This document shows positions 43,266 to 48,989 of a stretch of DNA of 48,989 bases, piece after piece. This DNA comes from Bradyrhizobium macuxiense (lineage in GTDB: Bacteria; Pseudomonadota; Alphaproteobacteria; Rhizobiales; Xanthobacteraceae), in contig NZ_LNCU01000107.1 of the NCBI RefSeq assembly GCF_001542415.1, positions 1 to 48,989 of the forward strand. Direction: 5' to 3'. The number at the start of each line of letters is the position of its first letter. The stretch's first letter is position 1. Under the pieces are notes generated by a model, which worked only from the letters and a program-made list of their open reading frames with translations, was not told the DNA's origin and searched no databases. Position numbers and translations under genes: made by a program.

Positions 43266-45152
43266 TCAGCCGCTGCCCATCGATCCTCTCATCGACGGGA
43301 TTGCGGTATCCGTCATGCCGAGCGGCAATGCCGCCCGGACGGCGAGATTCTTTCGGAAAGTCTCCAACCGCTTTTCGCCGCCGGTATAGTGGTGGTCGGC
43401 AACCATCCGCCAGAAGAACGGCACCGGCGCCTCGTCCGGCGACAGCGCATGCTCGGTGGCAATCGCGTCCCAAACGTCGCTGGAGACCGGCGAGGGCGGC
43501 ATGAGCGCTCGTTCGGGCGTCACGCCAGTCTTCAGCGCTTGCCTCAAGGACGCGAAGCGCTTGGGGCGCAGCTGGAGGAGGGCGGCGGCCCGGTAGGGGC
43601 CGACCTTCCGCTCTTCGACGAGGCGGTCCAGAACGGTTAGGCTTTCGATTGTCGCCTGCGTGCGTTGTTGCTCGAAGGCTTCGGGGGCCGTCGACCAGCG
43701 GATCGATGCCAGGTCGTCGAGAAAGCTCTGCTCGGCGACGGTGATCGGTGCTGGCGCCGTTGCAAAGTTCGCACGGCACCAGCCTGCGAGGCGATCCAGG
43801 CCGCCCGGAAAGCCCGCTGCTACGAGGCGGCAGAAGAACGCGACCGTGCTGTCGCCGTCCGGCCGCTCAGCGGCCGCCCTTCGGACCCTTTCCCACCATT
43901 CGTCGGGTACGCGGCGGCCCGGCTGCCGCTGCATGACGACTTCCGGAGCGACGCCCTGCTGCAGGCACGTGCGGATCATCTTGAGGCAATTGTAAGAGAG
44001 TCCCAGGACTTCGGCCGCTTCGAGCGGACGGAGCCCGCCTTCGGCGATCATGCGGTCGACCGCGACGGCATACTTGCATGCTCGCGCCAGCAGAGCGATT
44101 GCACGTTCCTCTGGATCGTCGGGTAGCGCAGTCGCCGCGATCTCCGCCAAGACCATCGAGTCGTTCTCCGCGGCGCGGGGCGCGGGCTCGGAGTATTTGA
44201 AGTTCTTGAAGGGACGATTCTTGCCGAGCCGGAAATGGTATCGCAGCGTGCTGTGCACGTTGCCGAGGGTGGTGTGAAGGAGGCGCGCGACCAGATTTCC
44301 GTCGATGACGCGCTCGCGCATGAGGGCGTCGATGCGCTCGCCGTACAGATTCCAGAGCTGGGCCCGGATGACGCGGCGCGCGTGTTTTCCGCGGGGCCAG
44401 CGGACCTCGCGGAGCGCACGAACTACCGGGTGATCCGGTTGCGGCGGGTAGGGGGTCAAGACGATCGGCACCACTGTCTTGCGGTCGGCGAGCCAGCGTT
44501 GCGCGGCGGCATCGTCTCCAAGCTGTCTTGCGAGGTTCTTAAAGGGGTCCGTATGCTTAAGTAGCCGCTCGATGCGCGCCGTTCCGACCACAGGCAGGGC
44601 CATCCGGGGCCGTGCGAGTTCCTTAGTGAGGCCGAGATAGCGACGCGAGGCGGCTTCGTCTCGTCCCTTGCGGAGCTGACGGAGGCAGAAGTTCTTCAGC
44701 ATGCCTACGATCGTGCCGCGGGCACCAATCCGCTTGCTCAGGCGACTGAACAGAAGCTGGATTTCGGTCGCGGGTACTGGCCGACCGCTTGATGAGACGA
44801 AGAGGAATTCACTCGTCCAGCCGTTCTTTTTGGCAATGTGGGCGCGTTCGACTAGGTAACGACCGACGACCGACGCCACGGCCGGAGTGATCGCCACTTC
44901 ATCGAGACGCCCGTTCCGACGCACCCGCACCATGAGGCGGCCGCCCGGCATCCAGTCCACCAGACGGATGTTCAGTGCGAGGCCCGGAAGGATGCAGCAG
45001 CAAGCCAGTAGTGCGACGACGGCGCACATTCTGAGAGCCTTGAGGAGGCTGCGCGTATGCCAGAACGTCGGTAGGAGCATCGCCATGACGTCGGGTGTCT
45101 CGAGGACGACGGTTCGCGTTTTCGGCATCGCCGATACGTCATCCCGCGGCAT
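43266..45152 (-). CDS. Recombinase-like protein, apparently catalytically dead, with HTH-like repeats
   Basis: 628 residues. Residues about 1-160 follow the shape of a tyrosine recombinase catalytic domain (GLALNIRLVDWMPGGRLMVRV, then ITPAVASVVGRYL, then FLFVSSSGRPV). The first Arg is replaced, the HxxRH box reads MLKNFCLRQ, and no active Tyr is evident. Further on, three stretches share the pattern D-hydrophobic-x4-P/D-x3-AA-x-L-x13-G (about 272, 366, 506). The last two extend into a 100-residue tandem duplication with matching end FFxRxVA...RL...RxNxA. Start is at GAGGAGG-TCATCC-ATG; it overlaps the upstream recombinase by 14 bases, so the two are co-translated. Confidence 0.8.
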   Translation of the reverse strand: MPRDDVSAMPKTRTVVLETPDVMAMLLPTFWHTRSLLKALRMCAVVALLACCCILPGLALNIRLVDWMPGGRLMVRVRRNGRLDEVAITPAVASVVGRYLVERAHIAKKNGWTSEFLFVSSSGRPVPATEIQLLFSRLSKRIGARGTIVGMLKNFCLRQLRKGRDEAASRRYLGLTKELARPRMALPVVGTARIERLLKHTDPFKNLARQLGDDAAAQRWLADRKTVVPIVLTPYPPQPDHPVVRALREVRWPRGKHARRVIRAQLWNLYGERIDALMRERVIDGNLVARLLHTTLGNVHSTLRYHFRLGKNRPFKNFKYSEPAPRAAENDSMVLAEIAATALPDDPEERAIALLARACKYAVAVDRMIAEGGLRPLEAAEVLGLSYNCLKMIRTCLQQGVAPEVVMQRQPGRRVPDEWWERVRRAAAERPDGDSTVAFFCRLVAAGFPGGLDRLAGWCRANFATAPAPITVAEQSFLDDLASIRWSTAPEAFEQQRTQATIESLTVLDRLVEERKVGPYRAAALLQLRPKRFASLRQALKTGVTPERALMPPSPVSSDVWDAIATEHALSPDEAPVPFFWRMVADHHYTGGEKRLETFRKNLAVRAALPLGMTDTAIPSMRGSMGSG

Positions 45153-46596
45153 GGATGACCTCCTCGCCGGACGCTTGCTCGCATACGCGCCGTGCGTTCT
45201 TCGCATCGCGCTCCGCTTTCTTCTTCGCGGCGTGACGCGCGGCGCGCAGCTTCCATGCTTCGCTGCTCTTCGGCACTACCTTCTCCAATGCCTTGAAGGA
45301 AAGATCGGGAGCGCGCGAGGTGGCCTTCGCCTTCAACCACAGGAACTGCAGATGGGCGTACTGGGTCATCAGGGTCTTGACGGTCGTGCACATGGCCGAC
45401 GACAGTACGTTGATGTCGAGACCAGCGTGCAGCATCCAGGTGACGCCCGTGTGCTTCAAATCGTGAACTCGGCACCACTCGAGGCCGGCCTTTTTCTTGA
45501 CGGCGTCGAAACGCGAGGTCATGTCGTCGATTGGGTTGCCGTTTACGTCGTGCAGCACGTTGACCCAGCCGTGTTCGAAGTCCTCCTTCTCCCACGCGCG
45601 CGCCATGTCGCGGAGCGGCGCCAAAAGATGGGCGGGTTCGGCCCTCTTGTTGGTCCGCTTGGCTCCGTACGGCTTGCGGTAGATGATGCCCTTGGCAGCA
45701 TGGATCGAACCGCTCTCGAAATTGATGCCCCATTCGAGCGGGAGGATCGTTTCGTCTCGCGTTCCGCTATAGAAGTAGATCCAGATGTACCGTTCGACCA
45801 CGACGAGGTCATCGTCGAAATCCTCCTCCCAGTCGCCCTTTCCGGGAACCCACTTCCAGCCCTGCGCTGCCTTCACAAGGCGGACAAGCTGATCGTAGGT
45901 CAGCGAGTAGTCGAAGATGCGCGGGATCGGGAGCGGAATGTCGGTGCGGCGTCGCACGTCGTCCGCGGAATGTAGGTTGTTGTAGTAGTCATCGATGGCT
46001 CGGGCCTGCATCTGCAGCCGGAGCACGCAGCGGTTGTACACTCGTTCGCGCTTGTCCTTGTCCTCGATACCTGCCAGCATCTTGTTGATGTAGTCGATGC
46101 CGGAGCGGCGTTTCAGGTTGCGGAGAAGAACCGGGTCGAAGCCGCGCTTGAGATCTTCCGCCCAGCGCCGGCGCTGCCTATTGGTGTAGTCGGGCGTGGT
46201 CGCCTCCATTGCGTCAATCCACTCGGTATTGATGTCGAACAGTGGCTTGTCGAGCGGGGCGATGGCGAGTTCGTCCTGCTTGTTGAGCTCGGCGATGAAG
46301 TCGTCGAGCTCAATGTCGGCGGCCACCATCACCTCGTCGACATCCATACCGGGGCGAAGGATGATTTCGGTCGTCTTGTCTTTGCCGAGATAACGGATGT
46401 TGATCGTGTCACCGACGAGCGTGAGCCGAGGCGGCAAGGGCTTGCGCCCGACGGCGCTTCTGCGCTCGGCCTTGCGCCGCCGCTTCGCGGCCATGATGTT
46501 TGCCAAGGTCGTACCGTGGCCCCGGACCTTTGCTTCGCCGAATTTGACGAGCTTGGCTTCGATGCGGTCCCGGAGATCTTCCATTCTTCTATCCAT
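45139..46596 (-). CDS. Tyrosine recombinase, large
   Basis: 485 residues. The catalytic Arg is in YFYSGTRDETILPLEW near 279, the HxxKH box is HDLKHTGVTWMLHAG near 377, and the nucleophile Tyr is in TLMTQYAHL near 412. K in place of R in the second motif occurs in some families. The N-terminal domain is long (about 160 residues) and has a charged segment. A Lys/Arg-rich tail (AARHAAKKKAERDAKNARR) is additional. The start is uncertain: ATGs at 46596 and 46584, or TTG at 46641. Likely functional; it is first in a two-gene operon with the dead recombinase-like gene. Confidence 0.88.
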   Translation of the reverse strand: MDRRMEDLRDRIEAKLVKFGEAKVRGHGTTLANIMAAKRRRKAERRSAVGRKPLPPRLTLVGDTINIRYLGKDKTTEIILRPGMDVDEVMVAADIELDDFIAELNKQDELAIAPLDKPLFDINTEWIDAMEATTPDYTNRQRRRWAEDLKRGFDPVLLRNLKRRSGIDYINKMLAGIEDKDKRERVYNRCVLRLQMQARAIDDYYNNLHSADDVRRRTDIPLPIPRIFDYSLTYDQLVRLVKAAQGWKWVPGKGDWEEDFDDDLVVVERYIWIYFYSGTRDETILPLEWGINFESGSIHAAKGIIYRKPYGAKRTNKRAEPAHLLAPLRDMARAWEKEDFEHGWVNVLHDVNGNPIDDMTSRFDAVKKKAGLEWCRVHDLKHTGVTWMLHAGLDINVLSSAMCTTVKTLMTQYAHLQFLWLKAKATSRAPDLSFKALEKVVPKSSEAWKLRAARHAAKKKAERDAKNARRVCEQASGEEVIHAAG

Positions 46597-46648
46597 GCGC
46601 TGCGATGACGAGGGATGCCGCTCTCGCGGCTCTGCGGCCAAACCGTCG

Positions 46649-46849
46649 TTAGGCCTGCTGGCCGGTGTCGGGATTTCTTTTCGACCGGGACCAGCGGAGC
46701 CTCGCCGTCTCGTCGTGGCGGCCGCCGCTCATGAAATGAACCAGCCTGAAACGGCGCTTTGCCGCATGCTGAAATGCCGATTGGAAGATGGTGAGGGTTT
46801 CCGAGGTGGAGAGCGACTGGGCGTCGGAAGACATCGGCTGGAACTCCAA
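46649..46849 (-). CDS. Possible small basic protein
   Basis: 66 residues (MEFQPMSSDAQSLSTSETLTI...RRFRLVHFMSGGRHDETARLRW). It ends just before the possible starts of the large recombinase on the same strand, so it could be the first gene of that operon. No family is recognised and the ribosome-binding site is weak. Confidence 0.35.
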   Translation of the reverse strand: MEFQPMSSDAQSLSTSETLTIFQSAFQHAAKRRFRLVHFMSGGRHDETARLRWSRSKRNPDTGQQA

Positions 46850-46943
46850 AATCGGGGCCCCCGGCGGATAGGTGCAGGAAATGACGTCGGGCCCGTTGAC
46901 GTCTTGCGTAGGTGCTGATTCAATTCGGTCATTCGTATGATTA

Positions 46944-47954
46944 ATGATGCATCATGCATATGATTGCATGATCGTCAATGGCATCGGGTGCGACATGGTT
47001 GATGGACCATTGACTCAGGAAGAGAAGCTCGCGGTTTTCCGCAGGCAGCTCGAGTATCGGCAAAGGGGCCGGCCCTGGTACGAGCTTGCCCGGGGGCTGG
47101 ACGAGGCTATGCGCGGGGCTGCGGCGCTCGGATACGGCTCCGACGTGATCAAGCGTATGGCCGAGCAGGTAACAGGTCTCTCGCCCGGTCTCGTGATGCG
47201 CTACGTCTCAACCTACCGTCGGGTGGGTGTGGCGGCGAAGGCCGCAGGCGTTGCGCCTGAATTCCTGCTGGCTCCCGGCTTCAATCCGGTCGAGATGGCC
47301 GTGAGGCTGTACGACCGCTCGCCCGAAGCCGGGCTGGAGGCCCTTAAGGCATTGGCGGAGGGGCGCATCGGCTCCTCGGAGCTGCGCCAGAAGCTGTCGG
47401 AAGCGGTAGCCGCCGACCGCTCACTCGCGGCCTCGCGCAGCCGCACGCACCGGAGCCGCGCGCTGGAGCTTCGGGCCATCCAGCGCGCCCTGGAAGGCGC
47501 GCGCGGGTCGCTTTTCCCTACGGATTCGTTGTTCGTCCGGCGGCCTCCGCTGGCCTACTTCCGCCGCGACGGCATGGAGGTGCGCGGCGCGGACGGAGCC
47601 TGCATGTGCGGCCTCGATCTCTTTGTCTCGGCGGACGAGAACGCGATCGCCTCCTTCGAGGCATCGCTTCCTTCGGCTTTCCTCCTGTCCCTGTATTTCC
47701 CCCGGACGTTCTTCGTGTTCTCCCCTCAGGCGCCGGACAGTGCTGTCCACCGGGCCATCGCGGCGATCGACCTCTTCCTAGCCCCTTGGATCGGCGTTCT
47801 CAGGATCACTCCTGAATTGGCGATCGTCACGGTGCGCGCGGGCGTCGGCCGTCCCGACCCGGACCGGCACGACGGCTACGAAGCGCTTCGGTCGGAGTTA
47901 TCACTATCCGATCGCGGCACCGCGGCCGATGAGAGCTCATCGACTGACGAATGA
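46944..47954 (+). CDS. Unrecognised protein, paralogue of the gene at 28713-29651
   Basis: Up to 336 residues; ATGs at 46968 and 46995 are alternative starts, and the latter (MVDGPLTQEEK) looks the more natural beginning. Shared with the paralogue: RGRPWYELARGL, the HTH-like GLSPGLVMRYVSTYRRV, AKAAGVAPEFLL, EMAVRLYDRSPEAGLEALKALAEGRI, then LAYFRRDGMEV, GLDLFV and IGVLRI. The middle differs (an Arg/Ser-rich linker). A Ser/Asp-rich tail ends it. It lies divergent from the two-recombinase operon. The first codons overlap a palindrome (TGATGCATCA), possibly an operator if translation starts at 46995. Function unknown. Confidence 0.85.
   Translation: MMHHAYDCMIVNGIGCDMVDGPLTQEEKLAVFRRQLEYRQRGRPWYELARGLDEAMRGAAALGYGSDVIKRMAEQVTGLSPGLVMRYVSTYRRVGVAAKAAGVAPEFLLAPGFNPVEMAVRLYDRSPEAGLEALKALAEGRIGSSELRQKLSEAVAADRSLAASRSRTHRSRALELRAIQRALEGARGSLFPTDSLFVRRPPLAYFRRDGMEVRGADGACMCGLDLFVSADENAIASFEASLPSAFLLSLYFPRTFFVFSPQAPDSAVHRAIAAIDLFLAPWIGVLRITPELAIVTVRAGVGRPDPDRHDGYEALRSELSLSDRGTAADESSSTDE
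46945..46954. promoter_or_regulatory. TGATGCATCA palindrome between divergent genes
   Basis: A perfect 10-base palindrome, followed at once by ATGCATATGATTGCATGA, which repeats the TGCAT and ATGA words. It lies between the recombinase operon and the divergent gene and shares its core with the larger palindrome at 48577. Confidence 0.35.
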
Positions 47955-48121
47955 CGCGCGCCGTTTGGAGACCGCGCGACGACGCGTAGCGCGCGAGCGA
48001 TCCCTATCGCGGGCGGTGGAAGTTTCTTCTTCAAATATCCGCCAGCGAGCGGCCCTATTCAATTTCCTCCCCAATATCAGGGGGCCGCACGGCGCGGCCG
48101 ATTTGTCATGAATTGGTAAGG

Positions 48122-48149
48122 CATTGAAAACTAGAAGTATTTTTCAATG
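48122..48149. repeat. AT-rich inverted repeat
   Basis: CATTGAAAA and TTTTCAATG form a 9-bp stem around a 10-base loop. Too AT-rich for a typical terminator; operator or structural element are alternatives. Confidence 0.45.
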
Positions 48150-48200
48150 ATGTATTCTTACTTGAGACCATCCAACCAAGATTTTTCCGACCCACATTCC

Positions 48201-48220
48201 GGCCTGATTCCAGGCCTTTT
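48201..48220 (+). terminator. Possible intrinsic terminator
   Basis: GGCCTG-ATTC-CAGGCC followed by TTTT. It lies 250 bases downstream of the hypothetical gene on the plus strand and could end its transcript. Confidence 0.5.
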
Positions 48221-48576
48221 CAACCATTTTCGACGCCATTCGACCCTGTTTCGAGCCGCCGGCACCGTTCGGAGCGGTTCGATTTGGTCTATTTCCTCGG
48301 CAATTTCGGTTGCTGACCGAGTTCAATTTGGAGGTATCTACACACCGTAAATTAGCGTGTAAAACACTCATGTACCCTCATTAGTTGTGGAGGCGGCTCT
48401 TTGTGGTTTGGAAGGTTAGCCTTCCCCAGGCCGTGATCTCGCGGGCGAAGCCTAGTCCGGCCTGGGTCAGCGGTCATGAACGCGAACAGCCGCCGCCGGG
48501 CGACAGCAACGCCAGCATCTGGCTGGGCACCCCAGCGGTACGGGCTGCTCGCAAGGCAGCGAAGCGTTTACCGTGA

Positions 48577-48597
48577 TTGTGCATCATTGATGCACAA
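48577..48597. promoter_or_regulatory. Perfect 21-base palindrome, probable operator
   Basis: Arms TTGTGCATCA and TGATGCACAA around a single T. It lies 52 bases before the ATG of the last gene, a normal operator position. The TGATGCA core also occurs at 46945. Confidence 0.65.
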
Positions 48598-48648
48598 TTT
48601 GACCGGCATGTTAGGAGAAGCGGGAGAATTCGCCGCAAGGAGTGCGCC

Positions 48649-48989
48649 ATGACGAACATGAGGACGGATGTCGCGGGGGCCGGCCCCGCTGCCGCAGACG
48701 GCGATGTCGGATCGGGGCCCGAGCGCCTAGGCCGGACCGGTCGCGAGAACCTGCCCGAACGGGTCGCGGAACGGCCGGATCCGTCGCAATGGGACCCGGA
48801 CGAACTCATGACCTTGGTCGAAGCGGCCGCGTTGTTCTGGCCGCGCGGGCCGATCCGCGAGGCCTCGCTGCGGACCGCGCGCCGGGATGGTCAGCTTGCG
48901 GTCGGCCGGATCGCGGGCAAGCTGGTAACCACCAGGAACGCCGTGCTGGCGATGATTGCGGCGGCGATGCGCACGTCCGCCGAAGTCCG
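48649..48989 (+). CDS. HTH_17/AlpA-like protein, cut off by the window edge
   Basis: At least 113 residues; the frame is open to the last base. The ATG follows GCAAGGAGTGCGCC. After a Gly/Ala/Pro-rich, probably disordered start, the segment LMTLVEAAALFWPRGPIREASLRTARRDGQLAVGRIAGKLVTTRNAVLAMI has the helix-turn-helix plus 'wing' layout of HTH_17/excisionase-type proteins. It may be a recombination directionality factor or regulator of the second module. The palindrome upstream suggests it is regulated, perhaps by itself. Confidence 0.75.
   Translation, partial: MTNMRTDVAGAGPAAADGDVGSGPERLGRTGRENLPERVAERPDPSQWDPDELMTLVEAAALFWPRGPIREASLRTARRDGQLAVGRIAGKLVTTRNAVLAMIAAAMRTSAEV

Larger units (their letters stand above)
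47955..48648. other. Gene-poor region of lower GC with hairpins
   Basis: No convincing gene in almost 700 bases. From about 48100 to 48400 the DNA is clearly more AT-rich than the flanks and holds two hairpins (listed separately). The right end has a perfect palindrome before the last gene. It looks like a regulatory or origin-like spacer. Confidence 0.5.

Noticed and set aside
48144..48371. 75-residue minus-strand frame in the AT-rich spacer
   Set aside because: It crosses two hairpins, has no ribosome-binding site and no protein-like pattern.
26840..48989. Second copy of the attachment core within the window
   Set aside because: I found no other match to the anticodon-stem-to-CCA sequence; the other end is probably outside.
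1..48989. CRISPR array or rRNA genes
   Set aside because: No regularly spaced direct repeats and no rRNA-like sequence were seen.

Overview
The window looks like chromosome of a Bradyrhizobium-type alphaproteobacterium (Nitrobacteraceae; Rhodopseudomonas is the nearest alternative). The evidence is the high GC, the gene content (thrC beside an M16 peptidase, a split F0 operon atpI-B-E-b'-b, hemA with a FixK/FNR-type box, many signalling proteins) and several families of interspersed palindromic repeats typical of these genomes. All assignments come from reading the sequence; no database search was made.

Region 1 (1 to about 26.8 kb) is mostly core genome. After two palindromic repeats come thrC and an M16 processing-type peptidase (4-base overlap), a GNAT acetyltransferase and an exported hypothetical protein. 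The F0 part of ATP synthase follows on the minus strand with a recognisable promoter and terminator. Next are a DsbA-fold isomerase, an exported coiled-coil protein, YjbQ, and an organic-acid-type MFS permease divergent from a LuxR-type response regulator. A beta-propeller protein and a 1169-residue SSS-family/histidine kinase/receiver hybrid follow; the kinase and the LuxR regulator resemble CrbS/CrbR (acetate sensing). Then come hemA, a metallo-beta-lactamase-fold hydrolase, a chemotaxis receptor, an outer-membrane beta-barrel and a small HTH regulator. From 24 to 26.8 kb the sequence becomes patchy: a 41-residue membrane peptide, a LAB_N protein, one methyltransferase and the tail of a second one.

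Region 2 (26,787 to the right edge) appears to be a genomic island. Its left border is a 50-base fragment holding only the 3' half of a tRNA-Thr(GGT), next to a tyrosine recombinase. The orientation predicts that the intact tRNA lies beyond the right edge, so at least 22 kb of island is seen. Inside are a decayed caspase-like gene, a trehalase tail, a histidine kinase that has lost its response regulator, a TetR-controlled RND efflux operon (OMF-MFP-RND), broken PadR and TetR genes, an AraC-GyrI regulator, a headless APH-like kinase and a MbcA/ParS-like protein. At 43-48 kb there is a second recombination module.

The most interesting signal is that both recombinase modules share one layout. 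Each has a minus-strand tyrosine recombinase region and a divergent plus-strand gene, and the two plus-strand proteins (312 and 336 residues) are clearly homologous to each other but to nothing I recognise. In the second module the recombinase overlaps a gene whose product seems to be a catalytically dead recombinase-like domain followed by HTH-like repeats, including a tandem duplication of about 100 residues. This is the best candidate for an undescribed system.
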